Below are positions 31,797-40,366 of a stretch of 41,191 nucleotides of DNA, one piece after another. The position numbers and the translations under genes were made by a program. Numbering within the stretch: the first letter of the stretch is position 1; each line of letters begins with the position of its first letter. The notes beneath the pieces were generated by a model that saw only the letters and a list, made by a program, of their open reading frames with translations, was not told where the DNA came from and searched no databases. Source of the DNA: Chloroflexota bacterium (lineage in GTDB: Bacteria; Chloroflexota; Dehalococcoidia; Lucifugimonadales; G022566795); the NCBI GenBank assembly GCA_022566795.1, contig JADFIF010000008.1:1-41191 (forward strand). Direction: 5' to 3'.

Positions 31797-32264
31797 TCAG
31801 GCCAAACGAGAGGCTCTTCTGTCCCCGACGTGCCGGATCAGCGCGAAGGTGGCCACCAGCGCAGTCAGCGCCAGCGCTGCCCCCAGGAAGTCGTACCCGA
31901 GGTCGATGCTGCTGGCGGTGCGCCCCGGAACGAACGCCTGATGCAGCTCGTCGAGCGCTCCATACCCGGCCGCCACGGCCGCGGCCGTGGCAACCAGCCA
32001 GCGCTGGCGCCATCTGAGGTGCACTGCCAGCACACGGTACGCCAGCACCGCCAGTACCGCGAAGGCCCCGGTGTGGAACCTGAACTCCGCCAGGTCGAAG
32101 CTGTAGGAGTCTGGCACCAGCAGGAACATGAACATGTGCTGCGTCGCCGGCCCCGTGTTGGCCGATGAGCCGGAGCTGCTATATATCAGGGCGCCCCACA
32201 CGACCATCGGCGCCCAATGGAGCAAGAGCGCCACGTAGCTGAGTTGCCGTGCGGTCGATGCCAC
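31797..32264 (-). CDS. VanZ-family membrane protein
   Basis: 155 aa, GTG start with GAGG 6 nt upstream. Several membrane segments and the VanZ signature GALDELHQAFVPGRTASSIDLGYDFLGA. VanZ proteins raise low-level teicoplanin resistance in enterococci; in most bacteria the role is unknown. The TGA stop (31797-31799) touches the end of the MITE-like repeat at 31796, so an insertion may have trimmed or replaced the original 3' end. Confidence 0.88.
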   Translation of the reverse strand: MASTARQLSYVALLLHWAPMVVWGALIYSSSGSSANTGPATQHMFMFLLVPDSYSFDLAEFRFHTGAFAVLAVLAYRVLAVHLRWRQRWLVATAAAVAAGYGALDELHQAFVPGRTASSIDLGYDFLGAALALTALVATFALIRHVGDRRASRLA

Positions 32265-32385
32265 TGCTGCCTCTTCGGACCGAGCCCGGCCCCGTAATTC
32301 GATGAGAGCAGGCAGTCCAGCGGTGCGGCCCGGCGCGCGCCTGCCTTACACCTGAGTGCTGGTGTGGTTCTTCGCCGGCTTCAAC

Positions 32386-32391
32386 TATAAT
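32386..32391 (+). promoter_or_regulatory. Predicted -10 box for the amidase gene
   Basis: Perfect TATAAT 36 nt before the ATG at 32428. The leader contains GAGGG 4 nt before the ATG. No clear -35. Confidence 0.5.
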
Positions 32392-32427
32392 GCGCTGCAT
32401 CACACTCAGCCAGAACACGAGGGTCGC

Positions 32428-33813
32428 ATGGACGAATTTATCTACGGCTCCGCCGCCTCTCTGGCGCTAGCCATTCGGCAAAAGAAAATCTCTGCCGTGG
32501 AGGCTGTCGCGGCATTTCAGGCCCGCATCGGCGAGGTCAACGACAGGCTTAACGCCGTCGTGCAGCACACCGGAGATCGAGCGGAGGCGGAGGCGCAACA
32601 GGCCGACGACGCGTTGGCCCGCGGCGAGATCAGGGGCCCCCTGCATGGCGTGCCAATCACGCTCAAGGACTCCATAGACACGGCCGGCGTGGTGACGACC
32701 GGCGGGACAAAAGGCCGCGCCGGCTTCGTTCCAGACGAGGATTCGGCCGTCGCGTCGCGCCTCCGTGCCGCGGGAGCCATTCTTCTCGGCAAGACGAATA
32801 CTCCCGAGCTGACGCTGGCGGGCGAGACCAACAACCTGATCTACGGCCAGACCAACAACCCATACGATCAATCGCGCACCCCCGGGGGCAGCAGCGGAGG
32901 CGCCGGCGCGATCGTGGCCTCCGGAGGCTCTCCGCTGGACATGGGCAGCGACACGGGAGGAAGTATTCGAATCCCGGCACACTTCTGCGGAATCGCCGGC
33001 CTCAAGCCTACGTCGGGCCGCGTGCCTCGTACCGGGCACATCGTTCCTTACGGACTCGGCGCCATCGACTCGCTGACGCAGATCGGCCCCATGGCCCGGT
33101 TCGTCGAGGACCTGGCGCTGGCTCTGCCCATCATCTCCGGTCCCGACTGGCGCGATCCGGCCATCGTGCCCATGCCGCTGGGCGACCCGGCCGCCGTGCG
33201 GATCGACGGCCTGCGGGTGGCGATGCACACGGATAACGGCGTTCTCGCACCCACCGTCGAGACGATCGAGGTAGTCGAAGCTGCCGCTACGGCGCTTGCG
33301 GCGCTGGGAGTGGCCGTCACCGAGAGGCGTCCCGATGTCCTGAAGATGGTGCCCGATCTCAACGCCAGCGGCGCCGATGGCCGCGCGTGGACCCAGCGAC
33401 TTCTCGACAAGGCCGGTACGACTGAGAAACACCCGTGGCTCCAGCGGCGATTCGACGAGGCCGAGCCCCTCTCGACGGCCGAGTTCACGGCCCTCCTCGA
33501 GAGACTCGACTCGTACCGAAGCGACATGCTCGCCTTTATGGAGAGCTACGACGCCATCTTATGTCCGGCCAGCGCCTTCCCGGCGCCTGAGCACGGAGGT
33601 ACCTTCTCAGAAGGCGCCCGCCACGCCTTCACCTACACCAGCGCGTACAACATGACCGGCTGGCCGGCCGCCGTCGTCAGGGGAGGCACCTCGCCCGAGG
33701 GACTTCCCATCGGCGTCCAGGTCGTGGCGAGGCCGTGGCGCGAAGACGTCGCACTGGCGCTAGCCCAACGCCTGGAGGCCGCCCTGGGCGGCTGGCAGCG
33801 CCCGCCCCTCTAG
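32428..33813 (+). CDS. Amidase signature family enzyme
   Basis: 461 aa from the ATG at 32428 (MDEFIYGSAASLA); the tracked 32356 start would run through the -10 box. The Ser-cisSer-Lys triad is visible: Lys80 in ITLKDS, the cis-serine in TPGGSSGGAG (about 155) and the nucleophile in GSDTGGSIRIP (about 179). These enzymes hydrolyse amides; the same family includes GatA, but no gatB or gatC is nearby and the C-terminus (NMTGWPAAVV...GLPIGVQVVARP) suits a stand-alone amidase. Substrate unknown. A phosphotransferase-like gene begins 4 nt downstream. Confidence 0.92.
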   Translation: MDEFIYGSAASLALAIRQKKISAVEAVAAFQARIGEVNDRLNAVVQHTGDRAEAEAQQADDALARGEIRGPLHGVPITLKDSIDTAGVVTTGGTKGRAGFVPDEDSAVASRLRAAGAILLGKTNTPELTLAGETNNLIYGQTNNPYDQSRTPGGSSGGAGAIVASGGSPLDMGSDTGGSIRIPAHFCGIAGLKPTSGRVPRTGHIVPYGLGAIDSLTQIGPMARFVEDLALALPIISGPDWRDPAIVPMPLGDPAAVRIDGLRVAMHTDNGVLAPTVETIEVVEAAATALAALGVAVTERRPDVLKMVPDLNASGADGRAWTQRLLDKAGTTEKHPWLQRRFDEAEPLSTAEFTALLERLDSYRSDMLAFMESYDAILCPASAFPAPEHGGTFSEGARHAFTYTSAYNMTGWPAAVVRGGTSPEGLPIGVQVVARPWREDVALALAQRLEAALGGWQRPPL

Positions 33814-33817
33814 CCGG

Positions 33818-34732
33818 GTGATCGAGCGTCGCGAGGTCGAGCCCGCGGCCTGGTCTGCGTTTCCGGGGCAGCCCATCCTCGGCATTCGCCAGCTTCCCAA
33901 AGGGTTTGACTTCGAGGCCTACCGGGTAGACCTCGAAGAGTCAGGGCCGGTGGTGTTCCGCGGGCAGCGCGACTTCGTCTCCTCCTACCAGGGCCCGTTC
34001 GACTTCGGACGTGTCCTGCTCGGCGAGGTCCGCTTCTACGAGCGTTTGTCTCAACTGCCGGTGCCAAGGACGCTGCACTTCGAGCCGGACCCGTCGAAGC
34101 TCGGCTTCTCCTACGCTTTCTTCACCTACCTGCCGGGGGCGGCCGATTTCCGACCTGCTCGTCGGCGCGACCCAGCAGGCCAGGGACGGCGTTTTCTTCG
34201 AAGCAGGGCGTCTGCCGGGCCTCGTGCATTCGGAGCCGGTGGAGCACATCGACCGCCTCAGCGACGAGTCCCGCGAGAGCTGGGGCGCATACATGAGGCC
34301 GAGACTGCGCCGGCGACTGGCGCCTCACCAGAGCCGGGGACTCCTAGACTCCGCCGAGACCGAGCTGCTGGTGGGATGGGCTTCGCGGCTGCCGTTGACG
34401 ACGCCTCGGCTGCTGCACATGGACTTTCGTCCGGTGAACCTGCTCGGCGAGGCCGTGGGAGAGTCGATCGAAATCACGGGGGTGGTGGACGCGGCCAATT
34501 GCCTCGCGGGAGACCCGGCGTTCGATCTGGCCCGCCTGGAAGAGGGTCAGGGTCTCGAAGGCGTTACGAGCAGGTAGCCGGCGCCGTAGACCGGCACACG
34601 GACGCATACGGCCTCTACCGGCTGGAAACCGCCGCGCTGCTGGCCAGCGTGTACGAAAATTCGCCCGAAGGCGGCCCCCGACAACGCCGACTGCTAGAGC
34701 TCAAGAACGCGCTGGTGGAGTCTCTGAGATAG
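33818..34732 (+). pseudogene. Aminoglycoside-phosphotransferase-like gene with two compensating frameshifts
   Basis: GTG start 4 nt after the amidase stop. The N-terminus reads sensibly in frame 2 to TYLPG (about 34135), including FRGQRDFVSSYQGPFDFGRVLLGEVRFYERL. The sense then moves to frame 3, where the kinase centre lies: LLHMDFRPVNLLGE (Brenner-type HxDxxxxN) and GVVDAANCLAGDPAFDLA. After about 34570 it returns to frame 2 (RYEQVAGAVDRHTDAYGLYRLE...ALVESLR). One extra G in GGGGG (34135-34139) and one missing base near 34565 would explain this. It could be assembly error or a real broken gene. The tracked 304-aa protein has a nonsense middle. Confidence 0.75.
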
Positions 34733-34787
34733 CCCGCCCCGCGCCTGCGCCTCCGGCTACGGGCCCGCAGCAGCCTGCACACTCTCC

Positions 34788-34793
34788 TATAAT
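34788..34793 (+). promoter_or_regulatory. Predicted -10 box for the rhomboid gene
   Basis: Perfect TATAAT 38 nt before the TTG start at 34831. No convincing -35 hexamer. Confidence 0.5.
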
Positions 34794-34830
34794 AGATTTC
34801 ACACCAGGCTGAGCAAGGAGGCATAGGCGG

Positions 34831-35766
34831 TTGGCGGTGTACTACTTTGGCGGCGGACCCGGATGGCGGGCAGGGGGCTCGTTGCCCGGGACCGGTCGAA
34901 GGCCCGTCGTAACCTACGCTCTGCTGGCGATCAACCTGGTCGTGTGGCTGGCGATGGAGTTCGAGGGCCGCTCCCGAGGGGGCTCGGAGAGTCCCGAGGT
35001 GCTGCTCCAGTTCGGCGCCATGTTCGGACCGCTGATCGCGAGCGGGGAGTACTGGCGTCTCTTCACCGCCATGTTCCTCCACGTCGGGATCCTGCACCTC
35101 GCCTTCAACGCCTTTGGACTGTTGATCTTCGGACGGCTGGTCGAGGGCATATACGGCCCGGTGCGGTTTGCGCTCATCTACCTCCTGGCGGGCCTCTTTG
35201 GCAGCGTCGCCAGCTACCTGCTGAACTCGATCGCCATAGGCGCTGGAGCGAGCGGTGCGATATTTGGCGTGCTCGGGGCTTTGGCCGCTTTCTTCCTGGC
35301 CCGACGCGAGATGCTCGGCGAAATGGGCCGCCAGAACCTCACCGGCCTCGCGGTCATCGCCGCGTTCAACCTCATTTTCGGCTTCACGCAGCCGGGTATA
35401 GACAACTGGGCTCACATGGGAGGGCTGGCGGGAGGCTTCGCCATCGGCATGGCCCTCGCCCCGAACTACCGGCGCGTGGATGACGTCTTCGGACTCGGTG
35501 GTCGGGTGGTTGACGTGAACTCCCTGGCGCGGAGCTTTTGGGTCGTCCCCGTCGCCGTGGTCCTACTGTTCGGTGGCACGGCTCTGGGGAACTCGAGGAT
35601 GCCCGATGCCCAATCGCATATCGAGAGCGCCGAGCGCCACCGGTTGAACGGAGACCGCGAGGCGACGTTGAGGGAGCTCAGAGCAGCCATCGAGGCGGCC
35701 ACCAGGACAGGGGACACCGAGGCGCTGACCAGGGCTCTTGCGGTCCTACGAAGCCTCGGGCGGTAG
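34831..35766 (+). CDS. Rhomboid-family intramembrane serine protease
   Basis: 311 aa, TTG start with AAGGAGG 9 nt upstream. Six to seven membrane segments follow a short N-terminus. Catalytic serine in GASGAIFGVLG and histidine in WAHMGGLAGG form the dyad; the loop-1 WRLFTAMFLHVGILHLAFNA with its asparagine is typical. After the core comes one more membrane segment (FWVVPVAVVLLFGGTAL) and a helical C-terminus resembling a single TPR-like repeat (SAERHRLNGDREATLRELRAAIE). It cleaves membrane proteins within the bilayer; substrates unknown. Confidence 0.93.
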   Translation: MAVYYFGGGPGWRAGGSLPGTGRRPVVTYALLAINLVVWLAMEFEGRSRGGSESPEVLLQFGAMFGPLIASGEYWRLFTAMFLHVGILHLAFNAFGLLIFGRLVEGIYGPVRFALIYLLAGLFGSVASYLLNSIAIGAGASGAIFGVLGALAAFFLARREMLGEMGRQNLTGLAVIAAFNLIFGFTQPGIDNWAHMGGLAGGFAIGMALAPNYRRVDDVFGLGGRVVDVNSLARSFWVVPVAVVLLFGGTALGNSRMPDAQSHIESAERHRLNGDREATLRELRAAIEAATRTGDTEALTRALAVLRSLGR

Positions 35767-35820
35767 ACCCGGCGGATCAGCTCGCCTTGTTAGCCGACTG
35801 ACCGAGAGGGCAAGTAAGGG

Positions 35821-37104
35821 CTAGGCTGTCTTTTGATTTACTGAGGGCATGAGAAGCTTCTCGCCGGCGTTAGTCTCCAACGACACTGGCGCGTTGCCGA
35901 GGATCGCGTCGGCATCCACCAAGCACTTGCCAACGTCGCTCATGCTGGGAAGCTCGTACATCACATCCAGGAGGGTCTGCTCGAGTATCGTGCGCAGCCC
36001 ACGCGCGCCGGTCTTGTGCATGAGTGCGCGTTCGGCCGCCGCGTCGAGAGCCTCCTCGGTAAACTCCAGCTCGACTTTTTCCATGGCGAACAGGGCCTGG
36101 TACTGCTTGATAAACGCGTTCTTAGGCTCTGTGAGGACTTTAATCAGCGCGGCCTTGTCCAGGCTCCTCAGGCTGACAGCCACGGGAAGCCGTCCCACGA
36201 ACTCCGGGATGAAACCATACTCCAGGAGGTCGTCCGCATCGAGGCGTTCCATCACGTCGTCATCCTGAGGGGAGCCGCCCCATCGAGATGACAGCCCGGG
36301 CCGGAAGCCGAGGGAGCGTTTGTCTTTCAGCACCCGCCGCTCGACGATCTCTTGCATCCCTTCGAACGCGCCGCCGCACATGAACAAGATGTTGTCCGTC
36401 TTGATCTGCAGGAAGTCTTGGTGGGGGTGCTTGCGCCCTCCCTGGGGTGGTACGTTGGCAACGCATCCCTCGATTATCTTCAAAAGCGCCTGCTGCACGC
36501 CTTCGCCCGAGACGTCGCGCGTAATGGATGGGTTGGGGCTCTTGCGTGCGATCTTATCGATCTCGTCGATGTAGATTATGCCCTGCTCCGCCTTGGAGAC
36601 GTCGAAGTCGGCCGCCTGTATCAGACGAAGGAGGATGTTCTCGACATCCTCCCCGACGTAGCCCGCCTCTGTGAGCGACGTGGCGTCCGCGATTGCAAAG
36701 GGTACGTCCAGCACCCTCGCCAGGGTCTGCGCCAGGTGGGTCTTGCCCGACCCCGACGGCCCGAGCATGAGTATGTTGGCCTTTTGGAGCTCGACGTCGT
36801 CGTGCCTCTGGTTGGACCAGACGCGCTTGTAGTGGTTGTAGACGGCCACGCTGAGTACCTTTTTGGCCCGCTCCTGGCCAACCACGTACTCCTCGAGGCG
36901 CTCGTAGATCCACTTGGGGTTCAGGCCCTTGCGGACTGCGCTGGAGGCTTCCTTGACCTGAGGGCTCTCTTCCGCAATGATCTGCTCGCACAGCGACACG
37001 CACTCATCGCAGATGAAGACCTTATCCGGCCCGGCGATGAGACGCTTCACCTGCGCCTGCGCCTTGCCGCAGAAAGAGCACTGGTACTCGGCTCGGTCGG
37101 TCAT
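35821..37104 (-). CDS. clpX: ATP-dependent Clp protease ATP-binding subunit ClpX
   Basis: 427 aa. AAA+ unfoldase that feeds ClpP. N-terminal zinc-binding domain with CSFC (9-12) and CDEC (32-35); Walker A GPSGSGKT; pore loop GYVGE; Walker [14 protein letters not shown] loop GGRKHPHQD; and a ClpP-docking LGF loop in [10 protein letters not shown]-terminal arginine-finger/sensor region [10 protein letters not shown]. It lies 32 nt after clpP, in the tig-clpP-clpX order common in bacteria. The ribosome-binding site before the ATG is weak. Confidence 0.97.
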   Translation of the reverse strand: MTDRAEYQCSFCGKAQAQVKRLIAGPDKVFICDECVSLCEQIIAEESPQVKEASSAVRKGLNPKWIYERLEEYVVGQERAKKVLSVAVYNHYKRVWSNQRHDDVELQKANILMLGPSGSGKTHLAQTLARVLDVPFAIADATSLTEAGYVGEDVENILLRLIQAADFDVSKAEQGIIYIDEIDKIARKSPNPSITRDVSGEGVQQALLKIIEGCVANVPPQGGRKHPHQDFLQIKTDNILFMCGGAFEGMQEIVERRVLKDKRSLGFRPGLSSRWGGSPQDDDVMERLDADDLLEYGFIPEFVGRLPVAVSLRSLDKAALIKVLTEPKNAFIKQYQALFAMEKVELEFTEEALDAAAERALMHKTGARGLRTILEQTLLDVMYELPSMSDVGKCLVDADAILGNAPVSLETNAGEKLLMPSVNQKTA

Positions 37105-37136
37105 CGGACCGCCAACCCCCGTCTACAGGTTCTTAC

Positions 37137-37754
37137 TCAGCTTGCCTCGACGCCGACGCGCGCGGAGGTCAGGATCTCATCGATCAGACCATACTCCTGA
37201 GCCTGTTGCGGGCCGAGGTAGTAGTCGCGGTCGGTATCATGAGCTACTTTCTCGACCGATTGCCCTGTGTGCTCGGCGATAATGCCCCGGATGGTCTCTT
37301 GCTGGCGGATCATCTCTCGTGCCTGGATCTCGATGTCCGACGCTTGGCCCTGTGCGCCCCCAAGCACCTGGTGCATGTGGATGGTCGAGTTCGCCAGCGC
37401 ATACCGTTTTCCCTTCGCTCCCGCGCAAAGTAGCACCGTGCCCATGCTGGCGGCCAGCCCCACGCATATGGTCGACACGTCAGGGCGCACCAACCTCATC
37501 GTATCGTATATCGCCAGGCCTGCGCTGACAACACCTCCGGGACAGTTGACGTAGAGGCTGATGTCCCGCTCCGGGTCTTCGCGGTCGAGGTAGAGTAGCT
37601 GGGCGATGATCGCGTTAGCCACTTGATCGACGATGGGAGACCCGAGAAAGATGATGCGCTCCTTCAGGAGAAGCGAGTAGATATCGTACCCTCGCTCCCC
37701 CCGGGGGCCGCTCTCGACCACCATCGGGATCAGACCTTCAGGTCTGTGGATCAA
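37137..37754 (-). CDS. clpP: ATP-dependent Clp protease proteolytic subunit ClpP
   Basis: 205 aa from a TTG at 37754 ([15 protein letters not shown]). It is preceded by AAGGAGGTGA (37769-37760), the full complement of the 16S 3' end, with AGGAGG 8 nt before the TTG. The tracked start at 37856 lies deep inside tig and would add a MQHQP repeat that is only the other frame of tig's tandem repeat. Catalytic triad: Ser in GLAASMGTV, His in NSTIHMHQ, Asp in HDTDRDYYL. Its start overlaps the end of tig by 17 nt, so translation is coupled. It forms the chambered protease with ClpX. Confidence 0.95.
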   Translation of the reverse strand: MIHRPEGLIPMVVESGPRGERGYDIYSLLLKERIIFLGSPIVDQVANAIIAQLLYLDREDPERDISLYVNCPGGVVSAGLAIYDTMRLVRPDVSTICVGLAASMGTVLLCAGAKGKRYALANSTIHMHQVLGGAQGQASDIEIQAREMIRQQETIRGIIAEHTGQSVEKVAHDTDRDYYLGPQQAQEYGLIDEILTSARVGVEAS

Positions 37755-39138
37755 CTGCGTCACCTCCTTCTGGTGTTGCATCGGCTGGTGTTGCATCGGC
37801 TGGTGTTGCATCGGGTTCATCGTCTGAGGCGTGTTCGGGCTCTTGTCCCTGAGCATTCTCAGAAGCCGCCTCGCCCTTGGCTATTGCGACGAGCCTGTCG
37901 ATGGTCCTTTCGACCAGCAGCGATCGTCGCAGCGAGCCCCTGAGCTCGTCCGAGTCCTCGACTTGAGGGGCCCCTTCACGGGACTCGCTCAGCATCTCGC
38001 TCACTTTTTCTTCGACCTCTTCATCCGACACCGTCATGTCTTCGGCCTCTGCCACCCTGGTCAGCAAAAAGGTACGCTTGAGCCTTCCGATGGCCTCATC
38101 TTGCGTCTCGGTCCGCATCTCCTCGGCGGTCTTGCCCAAGGAGCGCAGATAATCGTCCATCCTAACGTTGATCTGGCTCAGCACCCGCGCCTGGTCGTCC
38201 TGAATGTGCTCGGCCTCATGCTCGACCATCAGCGGCGAGAGCTCTACCTCGGCGCCGTCTACCAGCGCCTGCAGCACCGCGTCTCGGTAGCGTCGATCGG
38301 AGGCTTGCTCGGCCTCGGTGGCGAGCTCTTTGTTTACCTCTTGACGGAGCGCATCCAGGCTCTCGTGTCCATCGCCGACACCTTTGGCGAACTCGTCGTC
38401 GAGCTCGGGGAGGATACGCTCTTTGATCTCGCTCGCCGTCACGGTGAGCCCTACCCGCCCGCCCGCGATAGTCTGGTCCATGAAGTCCGCGGGCAGCTCC
38501 AACTCGAACGCTTTGGCTGAGCCGCTCTCGATCCCCACAAGCTGCTGGGAAAAGCCTGGGAAGGGCCGAGTGCTGTCTTCGTCGACAAAGTAGACGGCGT
38601 TCTGCTCGTTCAGTACTGTCCGGCCGGCGACGGTCCCGACGGCGGCCATCGTAATGAGATCGCCCGCCTGGACTGGCCGGTCCACCGGCTCCCAGGCCGC
38701 CATGCTTTCTCGAAGCTGCTCCAGCCGTTGGTCGACATCCTCCTCCGTGACCTCCACGGGCTCCACCGGAATCCGGATGTCGGTGTACGAGGCGAGGTCG
38801 ATCTTTGGGACGAGAGGAACGGTGGCCTTCAGGGAAAAGGGGCTGATTTCGACGAGCTCGAGCCTCGGAAGACCGGCGGCGTCCAACTCCTGCTCGGAGA
38901 TCGCCCGGTCAGTAACCTCCGGCAGCATCGTGTCCAAGACCTCGTTTATGAGGCCTTCTCGGCCCACCACCTGCTCGACGCGCCAGCGTGGGGCCTTGCC
39001 TTTGCGGAAACCCGGCACCGAGATTCGCTGAACGACCCGCCTGTACCCCCGGTCGAGGTACGGTCCCAAATCATCGTCCTCTAGCTCTATGAGCAGGACG
39101 GTTTGACGGTCCACGACCTCTTCCTGAGTAATTTTCAC
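37738..39138 (-). CDS. tig: Trigger factor
   Basis: 466 aa, GTG start with GGAG 6 nt upstream. Ribosome-associated chaperone for nascent chains. N-terminal ribosome-binding domain with the signature GFRKGKAPR (about 44-52); a diverged FKBP-like middle ([30 protein letters not shown]); and a helical C-terminal arm ([26 protein letters not shown]). The C-terminus ends in an acidic tail with three DATPA repeats encoded by a 15-bp tandem repeat, and overlaps clpP. A 240-nt leader with a hairpin precedes it. Confidence 0.95.
   Translation of the reverse strand: MKITQEEVVDRQTVLLIELEDDDLGPYLDRGYRRVVQRISVPGFRKGKAPRWRVEQVVGREGLINEVLDTMLPEVTDRAISEQELDAAGLPRLELVEISPFSLKATVPLVPKIDLASYTDIRIPVEPVEVTEEDVDQRLEQLRESMAAWEPVDRPVQAGDLITMAAVGTVAGRTVLNEQNAVYFVDEDSTRPFPGFSQQLVGIESGSAKAFELELPADFMDQTIAGGRVGLTVTASEIKERILPELDDEFAKGVGDGHESLDALRQEVNKELATEAEQASDRRYRDAVLQALVDGAEVELSPLMVEHEAEHIQDDQARVLSQINVRMDDYLRSLGKTAEEMRTETQDEAIGRLKRTFLLTRVAEAEDMTVSDEEVEEKVSEMLSESREGAPQVEDSDELRGSLRRSLLVERTIDRLVAIAKGEAASENAQGQEPEHASDDEPDATPADATPADATPEGGDAVDPQT
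37771..37815 (-). repeat. 15-bp tandem repeat, three copies, in tig 3' end
   Basis: Plus-strand TGGTGTTGCATCGGC repeats three times (last copy ends in G). In the tig frame it encodes DATPA units; the copy number could vary between strains without breaking either tig or clpP, because 15 bp keeps the frame. Confidence 0.9.
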
Positions 39139-39240
39139 AGCGGCTCCAGCGAACTCTGCCGAGTCGAGGCATCAGCCCTTATCGGGACTCTGCTCGGAAC
39201 GGTACTCCTACTCACCCGATGCGGCAATGCGCCACACGGA

Positions 39241-39296
39241 AATAAAACGCCCAAACTCCTGCTCCAACGGGAGCGGAACTCAGGCCCTCGGGCGTT
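39241..39296 (-). promoter_or_regulatory. Hairpin with T-rich tail in the tig leader
   Basis: On the minus strand AACGCCC...GGGCGTT (7 bp, 39296-39290 with 39252-39246) encloses a smaller GCTCC-CGTT-GGAGC hairpin and is followed by TTATTTCC. It lies 108 nt before the tig start and after the predicted promoter, so it may be an attenuator or simply a stable leader fold. Confidence 0.45.
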
Positions 39297-39383
39297 CAGG
39301 CCAAGCCTGTAGCCGTTGGTCTCAGAGACACGACCCCACCCGTCGGCATCCAGCGCCTCTGCCCTCGGCAAACGCTCCGTCTG

Positions 39384-39392
39384 ATTATATCA
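39384..39392 (-). promoter_or_regulatory. Extended -10 promoter of tig-clpP-clpX
   Basis: Minus-strand TGATATAAT: perfect TATAAT (39389-39384) with the TGn extension. No clear -35. Transcription would start near 39377, giving a leader of about 240 nt before tig. Confidence 0.6.
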
Positions 39393-39711
39393 CGGGGGGT
39401 GACATGGGAAAAGAATCCGTTCACTCTGGAGCCTCCTTGCTATAGGGGCCTGATGAACGGTGGAGATACTGAGGTTCAGGGCCTTCCGGTGGCCTCGGAC
39501 ACAGACTCCTCTCCTGGCGTAAAAGGGGCCGGATCGGTGGGTCCAACTGCTCTTCAGCCCTCCGCTAGAAGCCCCGCTCTGGTTGAAAGATACGTCTGCT
39601 GCGCCCGTCGATGGGCCAAGGGGAACCCGCGCTGAAAACGGCCACTGGCCACGGGCTGCGGATGGCTTCACGAAGGGCCTCCGGGTGATGTTGCCATCTA
39701 GCTGGGCAAAC
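39393..39711. other. Intergenic stretch without supported genes
   Basis: About 320 nt between the divergent tig promoter and the promoter of the 128-aa membrane protein gene. Overlapping short ORFs on both strands look like chance; I see no tRNA or repeat. Confidence 0.5.
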
Positions 39712-39741
39712 TTGACACGCGCGGCGCTGGTTGGTTACGAT
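39712..39741 (+). promoter_or_regulatory. Predicted promoter for the 128-aa membrane protein
   Basis: TTGACA (39712-39717), 18-nt spacer, TACGAT (39736-39741). Perfect -35, 4/6 -10. A leader of about 40 nt carries GAGGG 6 nt before the ATG. Confidence 0.6.
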
Positions 39742-39786
39742 TCACGGTGACAGTGCCGGATGGACACTCTGATCTGAGGGTCGAGG

Positions 39787-40173
39787 ATGTCGGAGAGGTA
39801 TCAGAGGGAGATCGAGGAGATCCTGGAAGAAGCCGGCGATCTTGTGCCAGCCAAACCCCGCCTCGGAGCGCGACCCGGTTTCTGGCGCCTAATCCGGGCG
39901 TACATTGGCCAGTCTCTCCGCGGCAACCGATGGTCGCTCTCCCCCGGTCGCGTGATGCTCATTGCCGTGTTGTTGCTGTTGGCGGCGCTGGTCCTCCGGG
40001 GCGCGCTGCCGGGTATCGTGGGCCCGCTGGCATGGGCGGGGCTGCTCCTGTTCATCGTCGGTTACGGGCTCTTCTTCGTTAAGCCGCCCAAGATCGAAAA
40101 GCGGTGGCGAGGCCAGACCGTCGAAAGCGGCGGCGAGTCGCTCTGGACGAGACTCCGACGCCGTATGAAATAG
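39787..40173 (+). CDS. Small membrane protein of unknown function
   Basis: 128 aa. An acidic helical N-terminus (SERYQREIEEILEEAGDLVP) precedes two membrane segments (VMLIAVLLLLAALVLRGAL and LAWAGLLLFIVGYGLFFV) and a basic C-terminus (RLRRRMK). ATG with GAGGG upstream and a good promoter. I recognise no characterised family. It is a single-gene unit facing the convergent end of the reductase gene. Confidence 0.75.
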   Translation: MSERYQREIEEILEEAGDLVPAKPRLGARPGFWRLIRAYIGQSLRGNRWSLSPGRVMLIAVLLLLAALVLRGALPGIVGPLAWAGLLLFIVGYGLFFVKPPKIEKRWRGQTVESGGESLWTRLRRRMK

Positions 40174-40302
40174 GCTGGGACGCCGCCACTTCCGCCCGTC
40201 GATAGCACAGCCCCCTGTGCAGCACACGTCCCTCACCGGCCACCCGTAGGTGCGCCGACCGCTCCCTACGCTCCGTCGGCCTCCGCTGTAGATTCCGTCG
40301 GC

Positions 40303-40346
40303 AACAAAAGCAAGAGGGCCTCGCCCCTCGGCAAAGCCCTCTTGCT
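40303..40346 (-). terminator. Rho-independent terminator of the nitrite/sulfite reductase gene
   Basis: AGCAAGAGGGC and GCCCTCTTGCT (40309-40319 and 40336-40346) form an 11-bp perfect stem. Read on the minus strand it is followed by TTTTGTT. It lies just after the reductase stop at 40367. It might also stop plus-strand transcripts, but there is no T-run on that side. Confidence 0.9.
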
Positions 40347-40366
40347 GTCGTTACGCGACTACCGCC

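Noticed and set aside
39135-39371. 78-aa minus ORF in the tig leader
   Set aside because: Arg/Ser-rich translation without features, poor start; better explained as untranslated leader.
39390-39671. Overlapping small ORFs on both strands (39390-39671 minus, 39399-39635 plus)
   Set aside because: Mutually exclusive, low-complexity, no good ribosome-binding site or family resemblance.
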